Shown here: piece by piece, positions 24,706-33,135 of the stretch
Position numbering within the stretch: the first letter of the stretch is position 1
Layout of the letters: each line of letters opens with the position of its first letter
NCBI RefSeq assembly: GCF_014648435.1
Contig: NZ_BMRC01000012.1
Location: 124,001 to 188,000 of the forward strand
Length of the DNA stretch: 64,000 bases
Direction of reading: 5' to 3'
Source of the DNA: Nonomuraea spiralis
GTDB taxonomy: Bacteria > Actinomycetota > Actinomycetes > Streptosporangiales > Streptosporangiaceae
Translations under genes and position numbers: made by a program
The notes under the pieces: model-generated
Seen by the model: the letters and a program-made list of their open reading frames with translations, nothing else
Told to the model about the DNA's origin: nothing
Databases searched by the model: none

Positions 24706-25829
24706 GGCTCGCACCGGGCCACGGTCACGCTCCCCTCCTCGACCCCGGCGAAGGCCAGCAGCCGCGCGCCCTCCGCGGCCAGTTCCTCCGCCACGCCGTC
24801 GCTCAGCGGACGGAAGGGCCTCAGCGTCAGCACGCCATCCTCAAGGTCCCACATGCCACCGACAGTTCCGCCGACGAGGAAGGTCGGATGGACGAGGGAG
24901 CCCACGCACACCTGGGCGCGCTGCTCGGGGGTCATCAGGCGGCCGCGGTCGGCGAAAGCGACGATCAGGTTGTCGAACGCCGGCAGGAAACGTACGGGAG
25001 CGGGCGCGTCCTCGGGGACGAGCGGGGCATCGGGCAGGTCATAAAGCACACGTCCCTCGCTGTCCTGATATTTCTGGAGAAAGTGCATGGATTCGAGGAC
25101 CGGGCGGAGCCGCGTGAGGCCCGACCACATCTGCACGTCCATCACGCCCGCCGGCCCGAAGGCGGCCAGATACCGTACGACCAGGCGCTCGACGCTCGGC
25201 TCCGGGTCCAGAGAGCGTCCCAGCCACTCCTCCGCCAGCGTGAACGGCGTCGCCCCGCCGCGCCCCCAGGTGCCGTTCGGCGGCGTGTGCACGATCGGCA
25301 GCAACCCCTGGGGCGAGAACGCGAGCGCCGTCGGGTCGGCCTCCGGCCAGCGCTCACGCAGCAGGTCACGAAGCCGCGGACGGGTCAGCGTACGCCCGGT
25401 CAGGTGGCCGCGGGCCAGCCGCTCCAGCTCCTCCGGGTCCACGCCGGGCATCGTCCTGCCGACGGTCGCCCGCGCGGCCCTGGACAGGGCGCGCTGCACC
25501 AGGGGCCTGATCCAGACGTAGTCGTCGGCGGGCGTCAGGTGCTGGGTGCCGCGCAGCAGCGAGCCGCGTACCACCTGCCTGCCGTACAGCAGGGCGGTGA
25601 GGTCGTCCTGGGTGAAGGCGGCCAGGCGCGTCCAGAGCCCGATATAGGGCGCGTTGACGTCCTGCCCCTGGAGGGCGACGAGCCGCCCGACGGCCTCCAG
25701 CGGCGACAGGCCCGAACGGGCCAGGAGGAGCTGGCGGTCGAGCGTTGTCCGGTTGAGGACACCGGCACTGAGCACCACAGGCGCCCTGGACGTGGAGGCG
25801 GGGGCGGAGGCTCGCTGGTCGAGGGTCAT
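24702..25829 (-). CDS. Winged-helix DNA-binding protein, AlkZ-like DNA glycosylase family (copy 1)
   Basis: Protein of 375 residues of the HTH_42/AlkZ superfamily, which includes glycosylases that excise bulky alkyl adducts and unhook interstrand crosslinks. Near the N-terminus GRLVALQGQDVNAPYIGLW carries a Gln-x-Gln pair (Q54, Q56) at the place of the AlkZ catalytic motif. Later landmarks are RYLAAFGPAGVMDVQMWSGL (winged helix), RFLPAFDNLIVAFADR and FLVGGTVGGMWDL. The ATG at 25829 (MTLDQRAS) is the natural start; the frame upstream is repeat DNA. A paralogue follows directly upstream. Family membership is firm; glycosylase activity is inferred. Confidence 0.83.
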   Translation of the reverse strand: MTLDQRASAPASTSRAPVVLSAGVLNRTTLDRQLLLARSGLSPLEAVGRLVALQGQDVNAPYIGLWTRLAAFTQDDLTALLYGRQVVRGSLLRGTQHLTPADDYVWIRPLVQRALSRAARATVGRTMPGVDPEELERLARGHLTGRTLTRPRLRDLLRERWPEADPTALAFSPQGLLPIVHTPPNGTWGRGGATPFTLAEEWLGRSLDPEPSVERLVVRYLAAFGPAGVMDVQMWSGLTRLRPVLESMHFLQKYQDSEGRVLYDLPDAPLVPEDAPAPVRFLPAFDNLIVAFADRGRLMTPEQRAQVCVGSLVHPTFLVGGTVGGMWDLEDGVLTLRPFRPLSDGVAEELAAEGARLLAFAGVEEGSVTVARCEP

Positions 25830-25842
25830 GGGGCCAGCGTAG

Positions 25843-25862
25843 GAACCATTGCGGCAAGGTTC
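25843..25862. promoter_or_regulatory. Palindrome upstream of AlkZ-like copy 1
   Basis: GAACC-A-TTGC-G-GCAA-GGTTC forms a near-perfect palindrome (9 of 9 pairs with one extra A) 14 bases upstream of the ATG on the minus strand. This is operator-like spacing. It does not match the actinobacterial LexA box TCGAACN4GTTCGA, so SOS control is not indicated. Confidence 0.45.
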
Positions 25863-25873
25863 TTTCCGCATCT

Positions 25874-25993
25874 CGCGGCGGATCGGCCGACCCACCGGGA
25901 CGCGTTCGAGATCACGCGGCGGATCGGCCAACCCGTCGGGACGCGTTCGAGGTCGCGCGGCGGATCGGTCAGCTCGCCGGGACGTGTTCGAGG
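25874..25993. repeat. 41-bp tandem repeat, three copies, extending from the 3' end of AlkZ-like copy 2
   Basis: Units start at 25874, 25915 and 25956, each beginning CGCGGCGGATCGG and ending GGGACGCGTTCGAGG or a close variant. The third unit contains the stop codon and last codons of the gene that ends at 25969, so the two extra copies look like duplications of that gene's 3' end into the intergenic space. The 41-base period is not a multiple of three. Confidence 0.85.
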
Positions 25994-27024
25994 GTGTGGC
26001 TCGTGGCGTCCGGCTCGGCGAAGGCCAGCAGCGCCAGGCCCTCCTCCTCCAGGACGTCCAGGGGCGTCGGCGCGGCGAAGGGGCTGATGAGCAGCTTGGC
26101 CTTCTTACCCGACCGCTTGATCTGCCACGTCCCCGCGGCGAACCCGTCCACCAGGTACGTGGCCTTGATCCGCAGGTTCTTGGTCGCGACCAGCGGCCGG
26201 AACTCGTCCTCCAGCACCCGCCTGCGGTCGGCGTGCCCGAGGACGAGATTGTCGAAGTCGGGCAGGAACCGCACCGGCGCGGGCACGTCGCCACCCGGCC
26301 GCGGGGCCCCGGGCAGGTCGAACAGCTCGCGCCCGGACTCGTCGGCGAGCCGGTCCAGGTCCATCGCCTTCATGACCGCCCGCAGCCCGCCGAGCCCCGA
26401 CCAGGTCTGCACGTCGGCGGGCGTGGCAGGACCGAACGCGGCGAGATAGCGCTCGATCATCGTCTCCGTGCTGGGCGCCGGGTCCAGGCCGACGGCGGGC
26501 AGGCCGAAGGCGGACTCGCGCGGGAAGCTCCACCGGTCCTGCGTCGGCACCATGACCAGGGGCGTCATCATGCGCACGGCGTACCCGAGCACCCGCTCGT
26601 CGGCGCCCGGGAACTCCTCCAGCAGCAGGGGACGCAGCTCGTTGAACGTGAGCGGCCCGCCGGCCAGCAGCCGGTCGGCGACCGCGGCGACGGCCTCGAA
26701 GTCGACGTCCTGGAACCGGCGCGCCGCGGCGGCCAGCATGGGCCGCAACACCGGGCGGAAGGCCGCGAAGTCCTCCGCCGTCACCAGGTGCAGCGTGGCC
26801 CGCATCATCGTGGCCCGCACCAGGCTGCCCGCGTGCAGCTCGTCGTGCAGGTGGTCGCGCTCGAACCCCTCCAGCCGCGTCCAGATCCCCAGGTACGGCG
26901 GCCGCGGCTCCTGCGCCTGCAACCCCGCCAGCCGGTGCACGACGTCGGCCGGCCGCCCTTTGTGCCGGGTGAGAAGGTGCTGCCTGGCCAAGGTGGCGCG
27001 GTTGAGGTCTCTGAGGCTGAGCAT
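25969..27024 (-). CDS. Winged-helix DNA-binding protein, AlkZ-like DNA glycosylase family (copy 2)
   Basis: Paralogue of copy 1, 351 residues, same layout. RLAGLQAQEPRPPYLGIW carries the Gln-x-Gln pair at Q36 and Q38, essentially the positions of the AlkZ catalytic glutamines. RYLAAFGPATPADVQTWSGL, RFLPDFDNLVLGHADRR and KATYLVDGFAAGTWQIKRSGKK complete the family pattern. The ATG start is only nine bases from the divergent start of the cysteine-desulfurase-like gene, so their promoters must overlap coding sequence. It differs from copy 1 in many positions, so the duplication is old. Likely role in base-adduct repair (inference). Confidence 0.83.
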   Translation of the reverse strand: MLSLRDLNRATLARQHLLTRHKGRPADVVHRLAGLQAQEPRPPYLGIWTRLEGFERDHLHDELHAGSLVRATMMRATLHLVTAEDFAAFRPVLRPMLAAAARRFQDVDFEAVAAVADRLLAGGPLTFNELRPLLLEEFPGADERVLGYAVRMMTPLVMVPTQDRWSFPRESAFGLPAVGLDPAPSTETMIERYLAAFGPATPADVQTWSGLGGLRAVMKAMDLDRLADESGRELFDLPGAPRPGGDVPAPVRFLPDFDNLVLGHADRRRVLEDEFRPLVATKNLRIKATYLVDGFAAGTWQIKRSGKKAKLLISPFAAPTPLDVLEEEGLALLAFAEPDATSHTLEHVPAS

Positions 27025-27033
27025 CTACATATC

Positions 27034-28212
27034 ATGCCTTTCCCCCTGGAGTCCGTACGTTCCTCCTATCCTGCGCTCGCTGACGGCTTCGCCTATCTCG
27101 ACGGCGCGGCGGGCACCCAGACGCCGCAGCCGGTGATCGACGCCATCTCCGCCGCCTACCGGGCGGGGCTCGGCAACGTGGGCGGGGCGTTCCCCGCCAG
27201 CCGCCGGGCGGACGAGATCGTCGCCGCCTGCCGGGCCGCCGTGGCGGACCTGGTCGGCGGCGATCCCGGCGGGGTGATCCTCGGCCCGAACATGACGACG
27301 CTGACGTACCGGCTGGCCAGGGCGCTGACCGGGCCGGGCGACGAGGTGGTGGTCTCCAGGCTGGACCACGACGCGAACGTGCGCCCGTGGACCCAGACGG
27401 GCGCCGCCGTGCGCTGGGCCGAGGTGGACCCGGTGACCGGCGAGCTGCCGGTCGAGCAGTACGCCGACCTCATCGGGGAGCGGACGAAGGTGGTGGCGGT
27501 GACGGCGGCGAGCAACATCATCGGCACCCGTCCCGACGTGCCCGCCATCGCCGAGCTGGCGCACCGCGCGGGCGCCCTGCTGTACGTGGACGGCGTGCAC
27601 GCCACCCCGCACGGCCCGGTGGACATGCGGGCGCTGGGCGCCGACTTCTACGCCACCAGCGCGTACAAGTGGTCGGGCCCGCACGTGGGGGCCGTCGTGG
27701 CCGATCCGGCACTGCTGGAGACGGTCCGGCCGGCCAAGTTGCGGCCCTCCCCCGACACCGTGCCCGAGCGGTTCGAGACGGGCACGTCCGCGTTCGCCGA
27801 CCTGGCCGGGGTGACGGCGGCCGTCGACCACCTGGCCGCCATGGCGCCCGGCTCGGGCACCCGCCGCGAACGCCTCCTGACCTCGATGGCCGCCGCCGAG
27901 GAGCACGAGCAGGAACTGTTCGCCGCCATGACCGCGGGCCTGGAGACGATGCCCCACGTCACGCTGTACGGCAAGCCCGCCCGCCGTACCGCGACGGCCT
28001 ACTTCACGGTCGCCGGCCACACCCCGCGCCAGGTCGCCGAGCACCTGGCCGGCCTGGGCGTGAACGTCTGGAGCGGCCACAACTACGCCTGGGAGCTGAC
28101 GGGCGCGCTCGGCGTGCGCGAGTCGGGCGGCGCCGTCCGCGCGGGCCTGGTCCACTACAACGACGGCTCGGACGTGACCCGCCTCCTGGAGGGAGTGGCC
28201 CGCCTGGCCTGA
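27034..28212 (+). CDS. Cysteine desulfurase-like PLP enzyme (class V aminotransferase fold)
   Basis: PLP-dependent fold-type I protein of 392 residues. YLDGAAGTQTPQPVIDAI at the N-terminus, VVVSRLDHDANVRPW, LLYVDGVHATPHGPVDM (Asp for the pyridinium) and TSAYKWSGPHVGAVV with the Schiff-base lysine are clear. The C-terminal part ends SGGAVRAGLVHYNDGSDV. The mobile catalytic cysteine loop of true desulfurases is not obvious, so it may act on another substrate. No Fe-S assembly genes are nearby. A perfect 13-base hairpin follows the gene. Confidence 0.83.
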   Translation: MPFPLESVRSSYPALADGFAYLDGAAGTQTPQPVIDAISAAYRAGLGNVGGAFPASRRADEIVAACRAAVADLVGGDPGGVILGPNMTTLTYRLARALTGPGDEVVVSRLDHDANVRPWTQTGAAVRWAEVDPVTGELPVEQYADLIGERTKVVAVTAASNIIGTRPDVPAIAELAHRAGALLYVDGVHATPHGPVDMRALGADFYATSAYKWSGPHVGAVVADPALLETVRPAKLRPSPDTVPERFETGTSAFADLAGVTAAVDHLAAMAPGSGTRRERLLTSMAAAEEHEQELFAAMTAGLETMPHVTLYGKPARRTATAYFTVAGHTPRQVAEHLAGLGVNVWSGHNYAWELTGALGVRESGGAVRAGLVHYNDGSDVTRLLEGVARLA

Positions 28213-28249
28213 GCGGCCCGTTCCGCCTGAGGGCCCGGCTCGCCTGACC

Positions 28250-28282
28250 GCGACCCGGCGCGAGGCAGCCGCGCCGGGTCGC
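28250..28282 (+). terminator. Strong hairpin after the cysteine desulfurase-like gene
   Basis: GCGACCCGGCGCG (28250-28262) and CGCGCCGGGTCGC (28270-28282) form a perfect 13-base-pair stem with a 7-base loop, 38 bases after the stop and 18 bases before the Nudix start. No T tract follows, as is usual in GC-rich actinomycetes. Confidence 0.75.
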
Positions 28283-28299
28283 CGTGAGATCCTGGACGG

Positions 28300-28896
28300 A
28301 TGCTGCCCCCGATCGACGTGCTGCGCGAGCAGGTCGTCGCCCATCTCGCCGCCTTCGACCGCCGGGAGGTCCCGCCGGCCGCCGGGGTGCGCCGGGCGGC
28401 GGTGACCGTGTGCGTGCTGGAGGACGCCGGGCGCGTCCCGTACACGGTGCTGATCCGGCGGGCGGCCCGCGGCCGCAACGCCGGGCAGTGGGCGCTGCCG
28501 GGCGGGCGGCTCGACGACGGCGAGCTGCCCGTGGAGGCGGCGCTGCGTGAGCTGGCCGAGGAGGTCGGGGTGACCGGCGTGGAGGTGGCCGGGCTGCTCG
28601 ACGACTTCGTCGCCGACTCCGGGTTCGTGATCACCCCTGTGGTGGCGTTCGGCGGCGGTCAGGAGCCGGTGGGCGACGCCTACGAGGTGGCCTCGGTGCA
28701 TCCGGTGCCGCTGGAGCGTTTCCTCGCGCCCGGGGTGCCGCGCTGGGAGGGCGAGCTGCTGCAGATGCCGCTCGGGCCGGACATCGTGATCCACGCGCCG
28801 ACCGGGGCGATCCTGTGGCAGTTCGCCGAGGTGGCGCTGCGCGGACGCGAACAGCGGGTGTTCGACGTCGCACAGCCCCACTGGACGCGAACCTGA
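28300..28896 (+). CDS. Nudix hydrolase
   Basis: Pyrophosphohydrolase of 198 residues. The Nudix box GRLDDGELPVEAALRELAEE then VG (about 68-90) has all metal-binding glutamates. GQWALPGG before it and the later PVVAFGGGQEP and VPRWEGELLQMPLG recall the CoA pyrophosphatase (NudL) branch, so coenzyme A or a derivative is a possible substrate, inferred only. ATG start lies just after a strong hairpin, indicating an independent transcript. Convergent with the acetolactate synthase gene, 22 bases apart. Confidence 0.87.
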   Translation: MLPPIDVLREQVVAHLAAFDRREVPPAAGVRRAAVTVCVLEDAGRVPYTVLIRRAARGRNAGQWALPGGRLDDGELPVEAALRELAEEVGVTGVEVAGLLDDFVADSGFVITPVVAFGGGQEPVGDAYEVASVHPVPLERFLAPGVPRWEGELLQMPLGPDIVIHAPTGAILWQFAEVALRGREQRVFDVAQPHWTRT

Positions 28897-28918
28897 CCGT
28901 GGGCGCGGACCCGACCGG

Positions 28919-30574
28919 TCAGAACGGCCCGGTCAGCTCGCCGAGCTTGGCGGTCAGCTCCAGGTTGGCCTTGTAGTCGACGGGCACCGCGATCACCGAC
29001 ACCGCGTCGTCGGCCAGCGCCTTGCGCAGCGTGGGCAGCAGCTCGCCGGCGCTGCTCACCCGGTAGCCGCGGGCGCCGAAGCTCTCGGCGTAGGCGACGA
29101 AGTCGGGGTTGCCGAACCGGATGCCCGAGTGGCGCCCGAGCTCCAGGTCCATCTTCCACTCGATCAGCCCGTACGCGTCGTCCACCCACACCAGCACCGT
29201 GATCGGAATACGTTCGCGGACGGCCGTCTCCAGCTCCTGGGAGTTCATCAGGAACGCCCCGTCACCGGTGGCGGCCAGCACCCTGCGCCCCGGAAAGGCC
29301 AGCTTGGCGGCCAGCGCCCCCGGCACCGCGAACCCCATCGAGGACAGCCCATTGGAGACCAGCATCGTGTTGGGCTCGTACGTCGGGTACATGCGGGCCA
29401 TCCACATCTTCACCGCCCCCGTGTCGGCCAGCACGATGTCCTCGCGGCCCATGGCCTCGCGGATGTCGGCGACCACGCGCCGCGGCGACAGCGGGAAGGC
29501 GTCCTCCGAACGTCCCTGCTCCAGCTCCTCGCGCATCAGGCGGCGGATCTTCTCGCCGGTGCCGTTGACCTCGAAGCGGCGGTGGACGGCGTCGGCGAGC
29601 GCGTCGAGAGAGCGGGAGATGTCGCCGTGGACGCCCACGGCCACCGGGTAGTGGTCGTCGACCTCGGCCGGGAACCGGTGCAGATGGATGATCTTCTTGT
29701 CCCGGTTCGGGTTGATCTTTACGGGGTCGAATTCCTGCAACTCGTACCCGACGCTGATCAGCACGTCGGCCTCGTCGAACCCGAAGTTGACGTAGTCGTG
29801 CCGCATGAAACCGACCGCGCCCAGCGCGTGCGGGTGGTCGTCGGGGAAGACGCCCTTCCCGTTGAACGTGGTGGCCACCGGCAGCCCGAGCCGCTCGGAG
29901 AAGCGCACCAGCGCGGCGGAGGCCCCGGCCCGGCCGGCGCCGTGGCCGGCCAGCACGATCGGGCGGCGCGCCCCGGCCAGCACCTCGGCGGCGCGGGCGA
30001 TCTGGGCGGCCGAGGGGTCCTGGGGGCGTACGACGTTGACGGGCAGCGGCGCGAGGTCGGCCGGGACGGGCGCCGACTCGACGTCCTCGGGGATGGCCAG
30101 GTAGACGGCGCCGGGCCGTTCGGTCTGAGCGGTCTTGAACGCCTTGCGGATCATCTCGGGCAGCGCCAGGGCCGTCGGCGCCAGGTCCGCCCACTTGGTG
30201 ATCGGCCGGAACAGCGACACCAGGTCGACCACCTGGTGGGACTCCTTGTAGATGCGGTCGAGGCCCACCTGGGCGGTGATCGCCACGACCGGGGTGCTGT
30301 TGGTGGTGGCATCGGCCACGCCGAGCTGCAGGTTGATCGCGCCGGGGCCGAGCGTGGCCGAGGCCACCCCCGCCTTGCCGGTCAGCCTGCCGTAGATCTC
30401 GGCCATGAACGCCGCGCCCTGCTCGTGCCGTACGAGGATGTACCGGATGGAGGAGTCGTTGAGCGCGTCGACGAAGTGGATGTTCTCCTCGCCGGGGATG
30501 CCGAAGACGTACTCGACGCCTTCCGCCTCCAGGGCTCGAACGATCAGATGGGCCGCATCCGCCTGCGGGGACAT
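28919..30574 (-). CDS. Acetolactate synthase, catabolic (AlsS-like) ThDP enzyme
   Basis: Thiamine-diphosphate enzyme of 551 residues that should condense two pyruvates to acetolactate. VFGIPGEENIHFVDAL and RHEQGAAFMAEIYGRLTG (with the ThDP-activating Glu) open the PYR domain; the cofactor motif is TGDGAFLMNSQELETAVRER in the PP domain. FNGKGVFPDDHPHALGAVGF and YPTYEPNTMLVSNGLSSMGF resemble the FAD-independent catabolic enzymes more than the biosynthetic IlvB. No small subunit or acetolactate decarboxylase is adjacent. A related carboligase or oxo-acid decarboxylase role cannot be excluded. Confidence 0.85.
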   Translation of the reverse strand: MSPQADAAHLIVRALEAEGVEYVFGIPGEENIHFVDALNDSSIRYILVRHEQGAAFMAEIYGRLTGKAGVASATLGPGAINLQLGVADATTNSTPVVAITAQVGLDRIYKESHQVVDLVSLFRPITKWADLAPTALALPEMIRKAFKTAQTERPGAVYLAIPEDVESAPVPADLAPLPVNVVRPQDPSAAQIARAAEVLAGARRPIVLAGHGAGRAGASAALVRFSERLGLPVATTFNGKGVFPDDHPHALGAVGFMRHDYVNFGFDEADVLISVGYELQEFDPVKINPNRDKKIIHLHRFPAEVDDHYPVAVGVHGDISRSLDALADAVHRRFEVNGTGEKIRRLMREELEQGRSEDAFPLSPRRVVADIREAMGREDIVLADTGAVKMWMARMYPTYEPNTMLVSNGLSSMGFAVPGALAAKLAFPGRRVLAATGDGAFLMNSQELETAVRERIPITVLVWVDDAYGLIEWKMDLELGRHSGIRFGNPDFVAYAESFGARGYRVSSAGELLPTLRKALADDAVSVIAVPVDYKANLELTAKLGELTGPF

Positions 30575-30652
30575 GGGTAACGCCTTCTTCCATGAACGAC
30601 TGCGTCCCTGTCAGCACCGCGCGGGCGCGCTTCATTCCTGGTGGCGGCCGGT

Positions 30653-30684
30653 GCCCGCGCGACGGCGGGGCCGCCGGCGCGGGC
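30653..30684 (-). terminator. Hairpin after the DUF4190 gene
   Basis: GCCCGCGC (30653-30660) and GCGCGGGC (30677-30684) form a perfect 8-base stem with an inner CGGC/GCCG stem. It lies 19 bases beyond the stop of the small membrane protein and upstream of the acetolactate synthase start, separating the two transcripts. Confidence 0.6.
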
Positions 30685-30702
30685 TCACGCGGGCGCCGCG
30701 GG

Positions 30703-31014
30703 TCAGGCGCTCAGCGCGCGCGTGACCAGCGCGCCGAGGATCATGCCGACGACCGTGCAGACCGCCGCGGCGATGGCGGCCCACTTGCCCAGGGACTCAC
30801 CGCGGGTGTGGCCGACGATGCCCAGCACGATGCCGGCCAGGCCGAACAGGATCGGTATGAACAACACGGCCACCGCGGCGCTGACGAACCCGATGATCGA
30901 CAGGACCTGGGCGCCCTGCCGCCGCGGCGGTTGCGGATAGGGCGGCGGCTGTGACCACTGCCCTTCCCGCGTGTGCTGGTCGTCGCCTTGCGGCGGGTCT
31001 TGCGAAGAGGTCAT
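30703..31014 (-). CDS. Small DUF4190-type membrane protein
   Basis: Protein of 103 residues. A hydrophilic proline- and glutamine-rich N-terminus (WSQPPPYPQPPRRQGAQ) is followed by two transmembrane helices, IIGFVSAAVAVLFIPILFGLAG and AAIAAAVCTVVGMILGALVT, around the loop GIVGHTRGESLGKW. This is the common actinobacterial DUF4190 arrangement. CCGGAG precedes the ATG. Function unknown; cytoplasmic proline-rich tail may bind partners. Confidence 0.83.
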   Translation of the reverse strand: MTSSQDPPQGDDQHTREGQWSQPPPYPQPPRRQGAQVLSIIGFVSAAVAVLFIPILFGLAGIVLGIVGHTRGESLGKWAAIAAAVCTVVGMILGALVTRALSA

Positions 31015-31106
31015 CTCCGGCTCCCTCGTGAGGTGAATCACATCACACACCAGAGCCGTGGGCCTGTCGAGCCGTCCAGTCCAGACATCTGCCCATTTCA
31101 GAAGGC

Positions 31107-33068
31107 TTATGACGGGCGAGAAAGCTGGGCCGGAAGGGGCTGCGCGTGGACGACGTCGAGCCGGGAGACCGCCCGGGTGAGGGCGACGTACAGGCGGTTG
31201 AGGCCGCGTGGCTCGGCCGCGACGACGGCGGCCGGCTCGGCCAGGACCACGTGGTCGTACTCCAGGCCCTTGGCCGTCGAGGCGGGCATGACGCTCAGCC
31301 GCTCGCCGAGGTCCAGCCCCTCGTTCCACAGCGCGCAGGTGATCGCCTCGACGTGGGCATCGGCCGCGATCACCCCGATCGACCCCTCGAACGCCCGCGC
31401 CTCCCGTACGGCCTCCACGACGCCCTTCTCCAGCTCGGCCACCCGGACGACACGCAGCCGGCCGTCCGAACGGTGGGAGCGGGTGGGCGGCACGCCGGCG
31501 TCGAGCGCGGCCAGCAGCCTGTTGGCCAGCTCCACGACCGCGCCAGGCACGCGGAAGCCGGTGGTCAGCTCGACGATCCGGCCGCCGGGCTTGCCGAGCA
31601 GGTCCAGGTGCTCGGGCCACGACCTGGCCGCCCACGGGGTGGTGCCCTGGGCCAGGTCGCCGAGGACGGTCATCGAGCCGTGCTCGCTGCGCCTGGCCAC
31701 CGCGCGGCACTCCATGGGCGACAGGTCCTGGGCCTCGTCCACGATCACGTGGCCGTAGCCACGGGGGCGTTCGAGCAGGCAGGCCAGCTCGTCCAGCAGC
31801 ACCAGGTCGGCCGGGGTCCACCTGGCGGCCTTGACGCCGCGCGGCGGCCTCGGCCAGGCGATGGCCGCGCGTTCCGCGTCGGTCAGGATGCCCTCCGGCG
31901 GGGCGCTGAGCACCTCGCACAGCACGTCCTCGGGGCGGGCGGCGGGCCAGGCGGCGTCGAGCGCCGGGGTGACGGCGCGGCCGATCCGGCGTTCCCAGGC
32001 CGCGTTGCAGGTCTGGCCGCGGGCCTCGGCCTGCCGACGCATCGACGCGACCACCCTGGCCCTGACCCGTTCGCGGCCGACCCCGTACGGGAGCCCGGCC
32101 CGCCTGGCGTCCTCCACGACGCGGCGCAGTTCGTCCTCGCCGACCCGCCAGTGGTAGGAGCCGTCGGAGGCCACGGCCGGCTCGGCCGGTCTGCGGATCC
32201 GGCCGTACAGGGCGCGGCGCAGCACCTCGGCCATGCGGGCGTCGTGCTTGACCGCCGCGGCCGGCGCGGAGTCGGCGGCCCGTACGGGGTAGGCGCCGAG
32301 CAGTCCTTCCAGGGTGGTCTGCTCGACGTCCACCTCGCCGAGGGCGGGCAGGACGGCCGAGATGTAGCCGAGGAAGGCCCGGTTCGGGCCGAGCACCAGG
32401 ACGCCGGCGCGTTCGAGGCGGCGGCGGTGGGCGTACAGCAGGTAGGCGGCCCGGTGCAGGCCGACCGCGGTCTTGCCGGTGCCGGGCGCGCCCTGTACGC
32501 AGATCGTGGTGTCGAGGTCGGCGCGGACCAGGTCGTCCTGCTCGGGCTGGATGGTGGCGACGATGTCGCGCATGGGGCCGACGCGGGGGCGTTCGATCTC
32601 GGCGGCCAGGATCGTGCTGCCGCCCTCCTCGCCCGCGCCCAGGCGTTCGTCCTCGAAGCCGGTCAGCGTGCGGCCCGACCAGCCGAAACGGCGGCGTACG
32701 TCGACGCCCTGAGGGTCGCGGGCGCTCGCTCGGTAGAACGCGCGGGCCACGGGCGCGCGCCAGTCGATCACCACGGGCGGCCCGCCGTGCTCGCCGGTGA
32801 TGTGCCGCCTGCCGATGTGGTACGCCCGGCCGCCGTGCTCGGCCGAGTCCCGGCCGAAGTCGAGCCGGCCGAAGAACGGCGGCCCTTCGGGCTCCTCGCT
32901 CAGCTCCTTGGCCAGGCTCTTGAGGTGGCGGCCCAGGCGTTCGGCGCTGTATCGGTCGCCGGCCACGGTCTCACCGACGATCACGTTCTCGCGTGCGCCG
33001 TCCAGCATCCTGCGCAGCCCCGCCCTGCATCGTTCGACGTGGCGCCGTTCGTCGTCGAGCGTTCCCAT
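31107..33068 (-). CDS. HelD-like UvrD/Rep-family helicase (RNA polymerase-associated)
   Basis: SF1 ATPase of 653 residues. Walker A is GAPGTGKT (193-200) and Walker B is HVIVDEAQDLSPMECRAV; further helicase motifs are TTGFRVPGAVVELANRLL, VMPASTAKGLEYDHVVL and NRLYVALTRAVSRLDVV. The N-terminal coiled coil (DDERRHVERCRAGLRRML, HLKSLAKELSEE) and VVIDWRAPVARAFYRAS are characteristic of HelD, which removes stalled RNA polymerase from DNA and in some actinomycetes gives rifamycin tolerance. It is divergent from a TetR gene across a large palindrome, so it is probably repressed by that TetR. The start is ATG 33068 (MGTLDDERR). Confidence 0.88.
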   Translation of the reverse strand: MGTLDDERRHVERCRAGLRRMLDGARENVIVGETVAGDRYSAERLGRHLKSLAKELSEEPEGPPFFGRLDFGRDSAEHGGRAYHIGRRHITGEHGGPPVVIDWRAPVARAFYRASARDPQGVDVRRRFGWSGRTLTGFEDERLGAGEEGGSTILAAEIERPRVGPMRDIVATIQPEQDDLVRADLDTTICVQGAPGTGKTAVGLHRAAYLLYAHRRRLERAGVLVLGPNRAFLGYISAVLPALGEVDVEQTTLEGLLGAYPVRAADSAPAAAVKHDARMAEVLRRALYGRIRRPAEPAVASDGSYHWRVGEDELRRVVEDARRAGLPYGVGRERVRARVVASMRRQAEARGQTCNAAWERRIGRAVTPALDAAWPAARPEDVLCEVLSAPPEGILTDAERAAIAWPRPPRGVKAARWTPADLVLLDELACLLERPRGYGHVIVDEAQDLSPMECRAVARRSEHGSMTVLGDLAQGTTPWAARSWPEHLDLLGKPGGRIVELTTGFRVPGAVVELANRLLAALDAGVPPTRSHRSDGRLRVVRVAELEKGVVEAVREARAFEGSIGVIAADAHVEAITCALWNEGLDLGERLSVMPASTAKGLEYDHVVLAEPAAVVAAEPRGLNRLYVALTRAVSRLDVVHAQPLPAQLSRPS

Positions 33069-33084
33069 GCCCACCCCCCAGAGC

Positions 33085-33116
33085 GTTAACTCGGTTAAGA
33101 CATTAACCAGGTTAAC
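33085..33116. promoter_or_regulatory. 32-bp TetR-type operator between HelD and TetR
   Basis: GTTAACTCGGTTAAGA and CATTAACCAGGTTAAC form an imperfect palindrome with 12 of 16 positions paired, built from four GTTAA/TTAAC half-sites. It is a strikingly AT-rich island in a GC-rich window, centred between the divergent starts at 33068 and 33136. A TetR-family dimer pair is the expected ligand. Confidence 0.75.
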
Positions 33117-33135
33117 ACTTTGATAGGCTGTGGTC

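Noticed and set aside
25843..25862. Palindrome upstream of AlkZ-like copy 1 as a LexA (SOS) box
   Set aside because: The spacing and half-sites do not fit TCGAACN4GTTCGA; kept only as a generic operator candidate.
31015..33135. Rifamycin-associated element controlling HelD
   Set aside because: No GGGGCTTGC-type inverted repeat is present; the TetR palindrome is the better explanation.
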